64,000 nucleotides of DNA from Flavobacterium sediminis (GCF_003148385.1 NZ_CP029463.1:2046001-2110000); one strand, 5' to 3'; shown: positions 1-8,793, numbered from the stretch's first letter. Numbers and translations: made by a program. Notes: generated by a model not told the origin, from the sequence alone.

Positions 1-2
1 AG

Positions 3-10
3 TATATTTG
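3..10 (+). promoter_or_regulatory. Bacteroidetes -7 element for tRNA-Gly
   Basis: TATATTTG matches the TAnnTTTG -7 element used by the primary sigma factor of Bacteroidetes. It ends 11 bases before the first tRNA-Gly, so transcription would start just ahead of the tRNA. The matching -33 element would lie outside the window. Confidence 0.7.
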
Positions 11-21
11 CAGCCACAAAT

Positions 22-94
22 GCGGGAGTAGCTCAGTTGGTAGAGCGTCAGCCTTCCAAGCTGAATGTCGCGAGTTCGAACCTCGTCTCCCGCT
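22..94 (+). tRNA. tRNA-Gly (anticodon TCC), copy 1
   Basis: The full cloverleaf can be read by eye. The acceptor stem GCGGGAG pairs with CTCCCGC, the anticodon loop is CTTCCAA with anticodon TCC (Gly), and the T-arm holds the usual GTTCGAA core. The 3' CCA is not encoded. A second, identical copy follows after 29 bases. Confidence 0.97.
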
Positions 95-123
95 CTTAAG
101 TTTTACTGAATTAATAATTTTTT

Positions 124-196
124 GCGGGAGTAGCTCAGTTGGTAGAGCGTCAGCCTTCCAAGCTGAATGTCGCGAGTTCGAACCTCGTCTCCCGCT
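124..196 (+). tRNA. tRNA-Gly (anticodon TCC), copy 2
   Basis: This is base-for-base identical to the tRNA at 22-94, with anticodon TCC and the same acceptor stem. There is no separate TAnnTTTG in the 29-base spacer, so the two are probably co-transcribed from the promoter at 3-10 and end at the hairpin at 202-229. Confidence 0.97.
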
Positions 197-201
197 CAAA
201 G

Positions 202-229
202 AAAGCCCTTTTTTACAAGGGCTTTTTTT
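202..229 (+). terminator. Rho-independent terminator of the tRNA-Gly pair
   Basis: AAAGCCCTT at 202-210 pairs with AAGGGCTTT at 217-225, and a run of T follows. Its far end touches the stop codon of pepE, which comes from the other strand, so the hairpin may serve both directions. Confidence 0.85.
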
Positions 230-938
230 ATGTCAATAAAGTATTGATTTCAGTTTCAGGATCTACTTCAATTGCCGGACGATTGGTTGTAAACCAACGG
301 GCTTTTAAATTTCCTTTTAAAATAATTTTGTCTCCTTTAACGTTTAGCCAGCTCCCTTCCCGTAGACCGATTACAGGTTGGGGATTAAACTGATGAAACT
401 CATTGATGCGGGTTTCCCGGGTTTCGCCCATGTGGGTAGAATTTGTGTCCGGATCCAGATAATGTGGATTGATATTAAAAGGAACCATGCCTAATGTTCT
501 GAAGCTTGGAGGATATACAATGGGCATGTCGTTAGTGGTTCCCATCGTTAAGCCACAAATGTTACTGCCGGCACTGGTACCTAAATAGGGTGTTCCGGTT
601 TTTAGTTTTTCTTCTAATGCATCAATGACTTTAGTACGATACAGTTCACTTACTAATAAAAAAGTATTGCCGCCACCGGTAAAAATCCCTTCAGCTTTTT
701 GAATGCCTTCAATCGGGTTGGTAAACTCGTGTAGTCCTATTATTTTCTTGCCTATTGTGTTAAAAGCTTGTCTTGCTTTTTCCGTATAGGCATCGTGTGA
801 AATACCTCCCGGACGGGCGTAAGGAATAAAAACGATGGTTTCTGTCGAGGCAAAATGATTTTTGAGTTCAGGCAATAAATAGTCTAAATAATCTCCTTGA
901 TGTAAAGTGGAGGTACTTGCTATGATTAGATTCCTCAT
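228..938 (-). CDS. pepE: Dipeptidase E (alpha-aspartyl dipeptidase, peptidase S51)
   Basis: A 236-aa cytoplasmic serine peptidase of family S51, which cleaves dipeptides with N-terminal aspartate. The nucleophile elbow GTSAGSN puts the catalytic serine at residue 122, and the IFTGGGNT segment (residues 85-92) and the NPHYLDP segment (around 156) are the other family hallmarks. Length matches known PepE proteins (about 230 aa). A -7 element, TAATTTTG, lies on the minus strand at 953-960, about 15 bases ahead of the ATG. It converges on the tRNA-Gly pair and appears to be a single-gene unit. Confidence 0.92.
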   Translation of the reverse strand: MRNLIIASTSTLHQGDYLDYLLPELKNHFASTETIVFIPYARPGGISHDAYTEKARQAFNTIGKKIIGLHEFTNPIEGIQKAEGIFTGGGNTFLLVSELYRTKVIDALEEKLKTGTPYLGTSAGSNICGLTMGTTNDMPIVYPPSFRTLGMVPFNINPHYLDPDTNSTHMGETRETRINEFHQFNPQPVIGLREGSWLNVKGDKIILKGNLKARWFTTNRPAIEVDPETEINTLLT

Positions 939-952
939 TTTTTAATTTTTTT

Positions 953-960
953 CAAAATTA
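953..960 (-). promoter_or_regulatory. -7 element for pepE
   Basis: On the minus strand this reads TAATTTTG (TAnnTTTG), 14 bases upstream of the pepE ATG, which gives a very short leader. Confidence 0.55.
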
Positions 961-1045
961 CGATTTTGTTTAACATAAGTTTATCAAGTTCTTAGGAATT
1001 AATTGGCAGGGTGGCTTGGTATCTTTACCCTTGAAAAACAAATAA

Positions 1046-1786
1046 ATGAGACAAAAAATACTTTTACTTCTTTTTTTAGTCCAATTTTCTTTTGCGCAAC
1101 ACAATTTTATTCTGAAGGGAAAAATAGTGTCACAGTCCTATCAATTGGAAGGCATTAATGTTGTAAATCAGACTCAGGATATTGGTGTGGCTACCCAACG
1201 TGGCGGATATTTTACAATAGAAGCAAAAGTGAATGATACCATTATTTTCAGTGCAATTAATTTGAGAGGAACGATGCACGTCGTAACAGAAGAAGATCAA
1301 ACGAAAGAGTTGCTGTTTGTTCCGATGGAAGCGCTGGTTAATCAATTGAACGAAGTGGTGTTGACGGAATATAAGAGTATTACCACAGAATCTTTAGGGA
1401 TAATTCCGAAAGGAATGAGGTCGTATACGCCTGCTGAACGAAAATTGAAACAGGCAACAGGGGGAGATAACCAATACGGGCTTAATTCCAGTGTTTCATT
1501 TGATGCGATTTTAAACGGAATATCAGGGCGAACGAGGATGCTGAAGAAGGAGTTAGAGGTTGAGAAAAGAGAAATGCTGCTGGAAAATGTAAAGTTGGAT
1601 TACTCAGAAGAATATTTGACTAAAAACCTGAATATTCCGGGAGAACTGGTAGAGGGGTTCTTGTATTATCTGATAGAAGATAGGGAATTTGTAGCTGCTT
1701 ATCGTTCAGATAATAAGACTATGTGTGAGTTTGTTCTTAACAAAGTAGCATCTCGATTTTTGGAACTTCAAAAAATAAAAAAATGA
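1046..1786 (+). CDS. Exported CarboxypepD_reg-like domain protein, first paralog
   Basis: A 246-aa protein with a cleavable signal peptide (residues 1-17, ending FAQ). It is followed by a carboxypeptidase regulatory-like (beta-sandwich) domain at about residues 22-110: the LKGKIVS...LEGINVVN...GVATQRGGYF pattern is the usual start of this fold, and the LNEVVL end matches TonB-plug-like edges. The C-terminal half is charged, helical and unrecognised. The gene overlaps the next one by four bases (ATGA), so they are translationally coupled. The following gene has the same domain layout. Its role is unknown; it is probably a periplasmic or outer-membrane scaffold linked to the downstream M1 peptidase. 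Confidence 0.75.
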   Translation: MRQKILLLLFLVQFSFAQHNFILKGKIVSQSYQLEGINVVNQTQDIGVATQRGGYFTIEAKVNDTIIFSAINLRGTMHVVTEEDQTKELLFVPMEALVNQLNEVVLTEYKSITTESLGIIPKGMRSYTPAERKLKQATGGDNQYGLNSSVSFDAILNGISGRTRMLKKELEVEKREMLLENVKLDYSEEYLTKNLNIPGELVEGFLYYLIEDREFVAAYRSDNKTMCEFVLNKVASRFLELQKIKK

Positions 1787-2631
1787 TAAAACTACTACTC
1801 AAATTAACATTACTAATTTTTACATCTGTTTTTAGTTTACAAGCTCAGGAAAAAGAGCGAAAAGTCTTGAAAGGCAGAATTGTTTCTGATTCAACAGATG
1901 TTGAAAATGTTACGGTTATGAATAAGACAACAGGCTTAGCCGTTATGACCGATTTTGACGGGAAGTTTTCGATTAGAGCAAGAGAAAAAGATACGCTTTT
2001 GTTCAAAGCGGTTAGTTTTGTGTCTAAAGTTTACATTGTTACAGAAAGTGATTTTTGGGTAGAAGAATTTGAAATTCGATTGCATTATAAAATTAATGAA
2101 TTAAATGAAGTTGTAGTAACGCCTTATAGTTTAACAGGTGATCTGAAGGAAGATACAAAGCGGATCAAAGTTTATGCACCGGATTTAAGTGGGATCGATT
2201 ATGCTACACTTGTTTTTTCAGATGATAAATATAGTCCTGTGAAAAATGAGGCATTGCCTTCTACATTTAGCCCGTTGAGTGGTGTTAATTTTTTGGCTCT
2301 TTTCAATATGTTACTTCCGAACGCTAAGAAAAAAGACACCAGAGCTGAGAGGATGGAGAGAGACCGAAGGAGAGAGTTGTTGTCTCATTCTTTTTACGAT
2401 TTGTTGCTGAGTAGGTATTCGCAAAATTTTATAGTTCAGAATTTTAAAATACCACAAAATGAAATTAACTTGTTCGTTGCTTTTGCTCAACCGGATAATG
2501 AGAAAATGTTTCATTTGATGAAGCCTGAGAACGAAATACAATTGATAGAGTATCTGATCAAAAAATCAGAAGAATACAAACGTAACAAAACGGAAGAAAA
2601 AGCTACTAATACAGAATATGAAAAAAAATAG
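1783..2631 (+). CDS. Exported CarboxypepD_reg-like domain protein, second paralog
   Basis: A 282-aa protein with a signal peptide (to about residue 21, SLQAQ) and the same beta-sandwich domain: LKGRIVSDSTDVENVTVMN, then FDGKFSIRA, ending in LNEVVVTPY near residue 115. The C-terminal 160 residues are highly charged and end in a Lys/Glu-rich tail. It shares architecture with the preceding gene, which suggests tandem duplication followed by divergence. The gene overlaps its upstream neighbour by 4 bases and its downstream neighbour by 14 bases, which argues for one operon through to the M1 peptidase. Function is not known. Confidence 0.75.
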   Translation: MIKLLLKLTLLIFTSVFSLQAQEKERKVLKGRIVSDSTDVENVTVMNKTTGLAVMTDFDGKFSIRAREKDTLLFKAVSFVSKVYIVTESDFWVEEFEIRLHYKINELNEVVVTPYSLTGDLKEDTKRIKVYAPDLSGIDYATLVFSDDKYSPVKNEALPSTFSPLSGVNFLALFNMLLPNAKKKDTRAERMERDRRRELLSHSFYDLLLSRYSQNFIVQNFKIPQNEINLFVAFAQPDNEKMFHLMKPENEIQLIEYLIKKSEEYKRNKTEEKATNTEYEKK

Positions 2632-3124
2632 AATAGCACTCACTTTTTTTTGTGCGGTTCTGGCATTGTTGTCATTTAGAGGTTTGCACAAATTTTATGT
2701 GTCAGTAACGCAAGTTGATTATAACCAAACGAAAGGAAGAATCGAAATATCGTCCCGGATCTTTATTGATGATCTGGAAAAAGTATTGGATAAAAAGTAC
2801 AATCAAAAGTTAAATTTGGCGACCCGACAAGAGTCGTCTAAAGCAAAAGAATTAATAGCGCAATACGTAACTGAAAAGATGTCGGTTTTAGTGAATCACA
2901 AAGAAAAGAAACTCATTTTTTTAGGTTCCGAATATGAAGATGATGTGTTAATTTGCTATCTTAAAGTGGATTATTCTGAAAAAATAACTACTTTCGACCT
3001 TTATAACAGTTTGTTGACAGAGTTCTTTTCAGAACAGCAAAATATTGTACATACCAATATTAATAAAGTGAAAAAAAGCTTTTTGTTAACATTAAGCGAT
3101 AAAACAGCCCATATAGAATATTAA
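2618..3124 (+). CDS. DUF6702-like exported protein
   Basis: A 168-aa protein with an N-terminal hydrophobic segment (about residues 7-22) that is a signal peptide or anchor. The HKFYVSVTQVDYN...IEISSRIFIDDLEKVL pattern at residues 24-58 matches the Bacteroidetes family I know as DUF6702. No catalytic motif is visible. It sits inside the four-gene operon, overlapping the upstream gene by 14 bases and ending 10 bases before the M1 peptidase. Conserved neighbourhood in flavobacteria suggests a shared periplasmic job with the peptidase, but the biochemical role is unknown. Confidence 0.7.
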   Translation: MKKNRIALTFFCAVLALLSFRGLHKFYVSVTQVDYNQTKGRIEISSRIFIDDLEKVLDKKYNQKLNLATRQESSKAKELIAQYVTEKMSVLVNHKEKKLIFLGSEYEDDVLICYLKVDYSEKITTFDLYNSLLTEFFSEQQNIVHTNINKVKKSFLLTLSDKTAHIEY

Positions 3125-3134
3125 TTTTTAAAAG

Positions 3135-5402
3135 ATGAAAAAGAATTTTTTATTTTCAGCTGCTTTAGTTTTTATGGCCTCGATTGCTATAGCACAGGAA
3201 ACTAAAACAGAGGAAAACAGAAAACCCGGACATTACAACGAAAACAAGTTTCGTCAAATGTACGAAGAGATGGCTACCCCTAATATGTTCAGAACAGCAT
3301 CAGGAGCTCCGGGGCCAGCTTATTATCAGCAAAAGGCTGATTACAAAATAAATGTGGAATTAGATGATAAGAACACGAAGCTTTTCGGTACAGAAACAAT
3401 TACGTATCATAATAATTCGCCTGAAAATTTAGAATATTTATGGGTGCAGTTAGATCAGAATATGCGTGCTCCGGAATCAAAAACACCATTGGTGGAAAGC
3501 CAAAGAATGAGTCCGGCATTAACTCCTGACCGATTTGCAAAGCAATTTATGGAAGAGCCTTTTCAGGGAGGTTTTCATATCGATTATGTAAAAGATGCTA
3601 AAGGAAATGCAATGAGTTATACCATCAATCAAACGATGATGCGTATTAATCTGGCTCAGCCTTTAAAATCAGGAGATAAAATTTCATTTGCTATCAAATG
3701 GTGGTATAATATTAACAATTATCAGGTTGACGGAGGGCGTTCAGGTTATGAGCAGTTTGAGGACGGTAACCGCTTGTATGTAATTGCACAATTCTACCCG
3801 AGAATGGCTGTCTATAATGATGTGGAAGGTTGGCAAAATATGCAGTTTTGGGGAAGAGGAGAATTTGCGTTACCATTCGGAGATTTTGAAGTAAATATCA
3901 CCGTTCCGGCAGATCATATCATGGAAGCAACTGGAGAGTTACAAAACCGCAAAGATGTATTCACTAAGGAACAACAAAATCGTTGGGAGTTAGCGCAAAA
4001 GACATACGATAAGCCTGTAGTGATTGTAACACAAGCAGAAGCAGAACAAACGGAAAAAGGTTTTTCCGATAAAAAGAAAACGTGGAAATTTAAAGCTAAA
4101 AGCGTTCGTGATTTCGGGTTCTCAACATCCAGAAAATTTATTTTAGATGCAATGGCAGTAAAGTTGGAAACAACAACCCCTATGGCAATTTCGCTATATC
4201 CTAAAGAAGCGAATCCGCTTTGGGGAGAATATTCGACAAGAGCTGTGGCACATACCTTAAAAACATATTCTCATTTTACATTTGATTTTCCGTATCCGAA
4301 AGCCGTATCCGTATCTGCTCAGGATCAGGGAATGGAATATCCGATGATCTGTTGGAATTTCGGACGTCCTGATAAAGACGGAAACTATACTGATAGAGTA
4401 AAATACGGAATGTTAGGAGTAATTATCCATGAAGTAGGACACAATTTCTTTCCGATGATCGTTAATTCGGATGAGAGACAATGGACATGGATGGACGAAG
4501 GATTGAATACCTTTGTGGAGTATTTAACCGAGAAATCGTTCGACCCTAATTTTCCTTTAGACAGAGGACCGGCTGATAAAATTGTACCTTATATGAGAGG
4601 AAATCAGGATTTTATTTCTCCGATCATGTCAAACTCTGAAAACATTTTTCAATTCGGGAATAATGCTTACGGTAAACCGGCAACAGGTTTAAACATCTTG
4701 AGAGAAACAATCATGGGACATGAGTTGTTTGACTATGCTTTTAAAACCTATGCAAACCGTTGGAAGTTCAAACACCCGACACCGGAAGATTTCTTCAGAA
4801 CAATGGAAGACGCATCAGCAGTTGATTTGGATTGGTTCTGGAGAGGATGGTTCTATTCTACAGATTATGTAGATTTAGGAGTTAAGGATGTAAAACAATA
4901 TTATGTTTCACTAGAGCCTACAGAGGAGATGAAAAACTTTGCGGCACGTAGAGGAAGATTTTTACGTGATATGGGGCCTTTTATTTATTTGGTAGACGAA
5001 ACGAATAAAGAATTTAATCCGGTAACAAAAAAACCGTTTGAGGTTAAAGATGTTCAGATGTTAGAGGATTATTTAGATAAGAACCTTACAACTGAGGAGA
5101 AAGCAGCTTTGAACAAAGCACCGAAATATTTTTATGAAGTCGAATTTGAAAAACCGGGAGGAATGATCATGCCGATTATCGCAGAATTGCATTTTGAAGA
5201 CGGATCAACGGAGTTGCATACCTTTCCGGCACAGATTTGGAGAAGAAACAATGAAACGGCAAAAAGAGTTTTTGCAACAGATAAAAAAATTGTAAAAATC
5301 CAATTAGACCCGAATTTAGAAACTGCAGATATAGATGTTTCAAACAACATGTGGCCAAAAGAAGAGTTGCCGTCTAAATTTGATGAATTAGATAAAAAAT
5401 AA
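3135..5402 (+). CDS. M1-family zinc metallopeptidase (exported aminopeptidase-like)
   Basis: A 755-aa protein with a signal peptide (ends ASIAIAQ, about residue 20). It has the N-terminal beta-sandwich of M1 enzymes and a gluzincin catalytic domain. The zinc site is HEVGH at residues 432-436, followed by the third ligand Glu455 (HExxH-X18-E), exactly as in M1 peptidases. The substrate-binding GAMEN motif is replaced by GMEYP just upstream, as often seen in bacterial exported M1 members. Expected action: removal of N-terminal residues from peptides in the periplasm or at the cell surface. It is the last gene of the 1046-5402 operon and is followed by a strong terminator. Confidence 0.88.
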   Translation: MKKNFLFSAALVFMASIAIAQETKTEENRKPGHYNENKFRQMYEEMATPNMFRTASGAPGPAYYQQKADYKINVELDDKNTKLFGTETITYHNNSPENLEYLWVQLDQNMRAPESKTPLVESQRMSPALTPDRFAKQFMEEPFQGGFHIDYVKDAKGNAMSYTINQTMMRINLAQPLKSGDKISFAIKWWYNINNYQVDGGRSGYEQFEDGNRLYVIAQFYPRMAVYNDVEGWQNMQFWGRGEFALPFGDFEVNITVPADHIMEATGELQNRKDVFTKEQQNRWELAQKTYDKPVVIVTQAEAEQTEKGFSDKKKTWKFKAKSVRDFGFSTSRKFILDAMAVKLETTTPMAISLYPKEANPLWGEYSTRAVAHTLKTYSHFTFDFPYPKAVSVSAQDQGMEYPMICWNFGRPDKDGNYTDRVKYGMLGVIIHEVGHNFFPMIVNSDERQWTWMDEGLNTFVEYLTEKSFDPNFPLDRGPADKIVPYMRGNQDFISPIMSNSENIFQFGNNAYGKPATGLNILRETIMGHELFDYAFKTYANRWKFKHPTPEDFFRTMEDASAVDLDWFWRGWFYSTDYVDLGVKDVKQYYVSLEPTEEMKNFAARRGRFLRDMGPFIYLVDETNKEFNPVTKKPFEVKDVQMLEDYLDKNLTTEEKAALNKAPKYFYEVEFEKPGGMIMPIIAELHFEDGSTELHTFPAQIWRRNNETAKRVFATDKKIVKIQLDPNLETADIDVSNNMWPKEELPSKFDELDKK

Positions 5403-5423
5403 TCTTTTGTTTTTAAAAATATA

Positions 5424-5479
5424 AAAGTCATCCTAAAGTCTTTTTACGTTTTGTAAATCCTTTAGGATGACTTTTTTTT
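5424..5479 (+). terminator. Rho-independent terminator after the M1 peptidase
   Basis: AAAGTCATCCTAAAG at 5424-5438 pairs perfectly with CTTTAGGATGACTTT at 5460-5474 (15 bp), followed by eight or nine T. The loop is 21 bases. Confidence 0.88.
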
Positions 5480-5505
5480 AACACAAAATTGTTATTTATT
5501 CTTTG

Positions 5506-5513
5506 TACATTTG
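5506..5513 (+). promoter_or_regulatory. -7 element for tatA
   Basis: TACATTTG matches TAnnTTTG and lies 21 bases before the tatA ATG, directly after the upstream terminator. Confidence 0.65.
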
Positions 5514-5534
5514 TTCTATTAAAAAGAAAAGAAA

Positions 5535-5882
5535 ATGTTTGGAATTGGTGGAAGCGAGCTTATTTTTATCATATTTGTGGTATTAATGCTTTTCGGATCA
5601 GATAAGATCCCAGAATTTGCCCGTTCCTTAGGTAAGGGAATGGCGCAAATTAAAAATGCAACCAATGAGATCAAAAGCGAAATTCAGAAAGGAACCAAAG
5701 ATACCGGTTTAGATATGAATTCGCTGACAGGAGGTATTACAGATGAAATAAAAAAAGCAAAAGAAGAAATTAATAAATCCGTTAACCCGTTAAGCAATAT
5801 TACTTCAGATATTGAAAAACCTATTCAGCAGGCAAAAGAAGATATTGAGAATATGACCGGGCCGATAAAAAGACAACTCTAA
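5535..5882 (+). CDS. tatA: Sec-independent protein translocase TatA/TatE
   Basis: A 115-aa TatA-family protein that forms the pore of the twin-arginine translocation pathway for folded proteins. It has the N-terminal periplasmic FGIGGSE, one transmembrane helix (about residues 8-21), the FG hinge (MLFGSDKIPEFARSLGKG) and an amphipathic helix, then a long charged tail. The tail (residues 50-115) is longer than in E. coli TatE but typical of Bacteroidetes. No tatC is nearby. The PAP2 gene starts on the very next base after its stop, so they are co-transcribed. Confidence 0.93.
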   Translation: MFGIGGSELIFIIFVVLMLFGSDKIPEFARSLGKGMAQIKNATNEIKSEIQKGTKDTGLDMNSLTGGITDEIKKAKEEINKSVNPLSNITSDIEKPIQQAKEDIENMTGPIKRQL

Positions 5883-6458
5883 TTGGAACATATCCTTTCT
5901 CTTGACAAAGAATTATTCGTTTACCTAAATGGATTAGGTTCAGAAGCATTTGATCCTTTCTGGAAGATCATAACCAAACAATTTTACTGGGCACCCGTTT
6001 TCTTGTTGATTTTTTATGCGATGCAAAGAAAAGTAGGTTGGAAAAATCTGGGGATTATTGTTTTGTTTCTGGCAGTACTGATTACTTTTACTGACCAAAC
6101 CACCAATTTGTTCAAGAATCATTTTCAACGCTTACGTCCCTGCAACGATCCCGAAATAAAAGATTTTATCCGAATCGTAGTCCATAGGAGTTCTTATAGT
6201 TTCTTTTCAGGACATGCAGCAAGTTCAATGTCGAGTACCATGTTCATTGTTCTTATTCTTAGAAAATATTATAAATACGCCTTTTTATTATTCTTATTTC
6301 CGTTAATATTTGCCTACAGTCGCATCTATTTAGGATTGCATTTTCCGGGAGATATCCTGACAGGATATGTTTTCGGAGGTCTTTCTGGTGCAGTATTTTT
6401 TAAGTTGTACCAATTGTTTCAAAAACGAACAGGTGATCGTTTTAAACTACCCGACTAA
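5883..6458 (+). CDS. PAP2-family lipid phosphatase
   Basis: A 191-aa integral membrane protein with five or six predicted helices. The three phosphatase motifs are present: KxxxxxxRP (KNHFQRLRP, residues 78-86), SGH (SFFSGHAASS, about 107-116) and SRxxxxxHxxxD (SRIYLGLHFPGD, about 142-153). Such enzymes dephosphorylate phosphatidate or undecaprenyl pyrophosphate at the outer face of the inner membrane; the exact substrate cannot be told. I accept the TTG start abutting the tatA stop because homologs begin with the same ELFVYLNGLG segment and no ATG is available. Its 3' end overlaps the convergent methyltransferase by 17 bases. Confidence 0.85.
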   Translation: MEHILSLDKELFVYLNGLGSEAFDPFWKIITKQFYWAPVFLLIFYAMQRKVGWKNLGIIVLFLAVLITFTDQTTNLFKNHFQRLRPCNDPEIKDFIRIVVHRSSYSFFSGHAASSMSSTMFIVLILRKYYKYAFLLFLFPLIFAYSRIYLGLHFPGDILTGYVFGGLSGAVFFKLYQLFQKRTGDRFKLPD

Positions 6459-7083
6459 CAGTTAAGCCGTCACGAATAGGAAGTAAAACTGTTTCTACCC
6501 GAGGGTCTTCTTTCAGTAGTTTGTTGTATTCTAAAAGAATAAGAGTAGATTTGTCATTAGACTTTATTTCGTCAAGAATTTTACCGCTCCACAAAACATT
6601 GTCGCTGAGAATAATACCGCCTTTGTTCATCATAGGTACAATGGCATGGAAGTAATTGATGTAGTTCTGCTTGTCGGCATCAATGAAAACCAGATCAAAT
6701 TTTTTATTTAGCGAAGGAATGATATCCAGTGCATTTCCTAAATGTTGGAAGATTTGATCTTTGTATTCCGAAGCATCAAAATATTTTTTTTGAAAATCAT
6801 ACAATTCTTCATTGTTATCAATAGTATCCAACGTTCCGTTCTTAGCCAACCCTTCGGCGAGACAAAGCGTAGCATAACCGGTATAAGTTCCTATTTCTAA
6901 AATGTGTTCAGGTTGAATGATCTTAGAAAGCATGCTCAATACTCTACCCTGAAAATGCCCGCTGATCATTCGCGGTTGCAAGATCTTCTGATGTGTTTCT
7001 TTATTGAGCTTTGCTAATAACTCCGGTTCGTTTTCTGAATGCTTTGCTACGTAATGTTCTAATTCTTCCGAAATAAAGTGCAT
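6442..7083 (-). CDS. Class I SAM-dependent O-methyltransferase (caffeoyl-CoA OMT-like)
   Basis: A 213-aa cytoplasmic methyltransferase. The SAM-binding motif I is ILEIGTYTGYATL (about residues 57-69), followed by TIDNNEE, LVFIDADKQNY (metal-binding Asp) and ILSDNVLWSG, all as in the catechol/caffeoyl-CoA OMT family. I chose the ATG at 7083 (MHFISEELEHYV) because homologs start there; an in-frame ATG 21 bases upstream is possible but lies closer to the -7 element at 7102-7109. The natural substrate is unknown. The gene converges on the PAP2 gene. Confidence 0.85.
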   Translation of the reverse strand: MHFISEELEHYVAKHSENEPELLAKLNKETHQKILQPRMISGHFQGRVLSMLSKIIQPEHILEIGTYTGYATLCLAEGLAKNGTLDTIDNNEELYDFQKKYFDASEYKDQIFQHLGNALDIIPSLNKKFDLVFIDADKQNYINYFHAIVPMMNKGGIILSDNVLWSGKILDEIKSNDKSTLILLEYNKLLKEDPRVETVLLPIRDGLTVSRVV

Positions 7084-7101
7084 GTTCCGATGATTTTTAG
7101 G

Positions 7102-7109
7102 CAAAATTA
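7102..7109 (-). promoter_or_regulatory. -7 element for the O-methyltransferase
   Basis: On the minus strand this reads TAATTTTG, 18 bases ahead of the chosen ATG at 7083, and supports that start over the upstream in-frame ATG. Confidence 0.55.
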
Positions 7110-7176
7110 CAAATTCCCCTTCATTACATCATTTAGATTTAATAATTTTACTCAAATTCAATTCAAATCCAATAAA

Positions 7177-8760
7177 ATGCGAAAAGCTTTTCTTGTTTTT
7201 TCAATCACATCCTTATCGATTATTGCAATTTTAGGCTATGTTAACCTGAAATTCCTGTTGTTATTGCTCATTTTTGTACCTCTGATCTTAATGGGGTTAT
7301 ATGATATGTACCAGTCTAAACATACTATCCGGAATAATTTTCCGCTTTTAGGACGCGTACGCTATTTGTTGGAAGAGATCGGTCCTGAAATGCGACAATA
7401 TTTTATAGAAACGGATACTGCGGGAAAGCCTTTTAACCGTTTAGAAAGAGGTATGATCTACCAGAGAAGTAAAAGCGTTTCGGCTAACAAACCTTTCGGA
7501 ACGCAACTAGATGTTTATAATGTCGGTTACGAATGGATCAACCATAGTATGAACGCACTTCCGTTTAATAAATTGGCTGAGAACCCCAGAGTAAAGATCG
7601 GGTCTTCTCAATGTAGCCAACCTTATTTCGCCAGCATGTTCAATATTAGTGCTATGAGCTATGGTTCGTTGAGTAAGAATGCAGTTCAGGCTTTAAATGC
7701 AGGGGCAAAAGCGGGAGATTTTTACCATAATACAGGAGAAGGAGGCTTGTCTCCGTATCATTTAGAGAGTGGCGGAGATGTAGTTTGGAACATTGGAACC
7801 GGATATTTCAGTACCCGTACGTCAGATGGGAAGTTTTCAGTTGAGGAGTTTGAAAAAAGGGCAATACTGGATAATGTTAAGATGATTGAGATCAAGTTCT
7901 CTCAGGGAGCTAAGCCGGGGCACGGGGGTATTTTGCCCAAAGCAAAAGTAACAGATGAGATAGCACACATTCGCTTGGTGACGAAAGGTAATGATGTAGT
8001 GTCGCCACCTAAACATTCGGCATTCAGTACACCTTTGGAATTAATGGAATTTGTAAAATTATTACGTGAAAAATCGGGAGGAAAACCCATTGGAATGAAG
8101 TTGTGTGTGGGGAATAAATCCGAGTTTATCGCAATTTGTAAAGCAATGATCGCTACTAAAACCTATTTTGATTTCATTACAGTCGATGGCGGAGAAGGTG
8201 GAACAGGTGCTGCACCGCCTGAATATTCTGATCATGTAGGGATGCCGCTTCGGGATGCTATTGCTTTTGTATATGACTGTTTAAAAGGATTCGGATTGAA
8301 GAATGAGATCAAAATTATAGCCAGCGGAAAAGTAGTTTCCGGTTTCGATATTATCAGAGCGTTGTCTCTTGGTGCCGATTTATGCAATTCAGCACGAGGA
8401 ATGATGATGGCTTTGGGATGTATCCAAGCCTTAGAATGCCATGCAAATACGTGTCCTACTGGCGTTGCGACACAAGATCCGGATCTGGTAAAAGGTTTGG
8501 TCCCTCAGGAGAAGAGCGTTCGGGTGGCTCAATATCAGAAAGAAACAGTTCATAGTGCTTTGGAATTAATGGCTTCCGCAGGCTTACACCATCCCGATGA
8601 AGTAACAAGAGATGTGGTAAGTACAAGGGTAGAGCACAACAAGGTAGAAACTTTTGCAGAAACGTTTCCGGAAGTTAAAGAGGGATGTTTATTAAATCCG
8701 GAATCTGTACCGAATAGGTTGTATTACTTTTGGAAAAAAGCTAGCGTAGAAAGATTTTAG
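7177..8760 (+). CDS. FMN-binding glutamate synthase family protein
   Basis: A 527-aa protein with an N-terminal membrane segment (about residues 8-42, probably two short helices) and then the FMN-binding (beta/alpha)8 domain of glutamate synthase: MSYGSLSKNAVQALN, GEGGLSPYH, GAKPGHGGILP, VDGGEGGTGAAP, ASGKVVSGFD and HANTCPTGVATQ. It lacks the glutaminase domain and the GXGXG helix of GltB, so it is not a complete glutamate synthase; stand-alone members of this family have no firmly known reaction. I start at ATG 7177 because the longer reading frame runs over the divergent gene's start. It is divergent from the O-methyltransferase. Confidence 0.85.
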   Translation: MRKAFLVFSITSLSIIAILGYVNLKFLLLLLIFVPLILMGLYDMYQSKHTIRNNFPLLGRVRYLLEEIGPEMRQYFIETDTAGKPFNRLERGMIYQRSKSVSANKPFGTQLDVYNVGYEWINHSMNALPFNKLAENPRVKIGSSQCSQPYFASMFNISAMSYGSLSKNAVQALNAGAKAGDFYHNTGEGGLSPYHLESGGDVVWNIGTGYFSTRTSDGKFSVEEFEKRAILDNVKMIEIKFSQGAKPGHGGILPKAKVTDEIAHIRLVTKGNDVVSPPKHSAFSTPLELMEFVKLLREKSGGKPIGMKLCVGNKSEFIAICKAMIATKTYFDFITVDGGEGGTGAAPPEYSDHVGMPLRDAIAFVYDCLKGFGLKNEIKIIASGKVVSGFDIIRALSLGADLCNSARGMMMALGCIQALECHANTCPTGVATQDPDLVKGLVPQEKSVRVAQYQKETVHSALELMASAGLHHPDEVTRDVVSTRVEHNKVETFAETFPEVKEGCLLNPESVPNRLYYFWKKASVERF

Positions 8761-8781
8761 TGAAAACTGAGCCGACTTTAT

Positions 8782-8789
8782 TACCTTTG
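8782..8789 (+). promoter_or_regulatory. -7 element for rlmN, almost touching the start codon
   Basis: TACCTTTG matches TAnnTTTG and ends only four bases before the rlmN ATG at 8794. If the -7 spacing holds, the transcript would be leaderless or nearly so. Confidence 0.6.
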
Positions 8790-8793
8790 CATC

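Noticed and set aside
139..393. Open frame running through the second tRNA-Gly, the terminator and into pepE
   Set aside because: It overlaps a tRNA and a terminator and runs antisense to pepE; its sequence resembles no protein.
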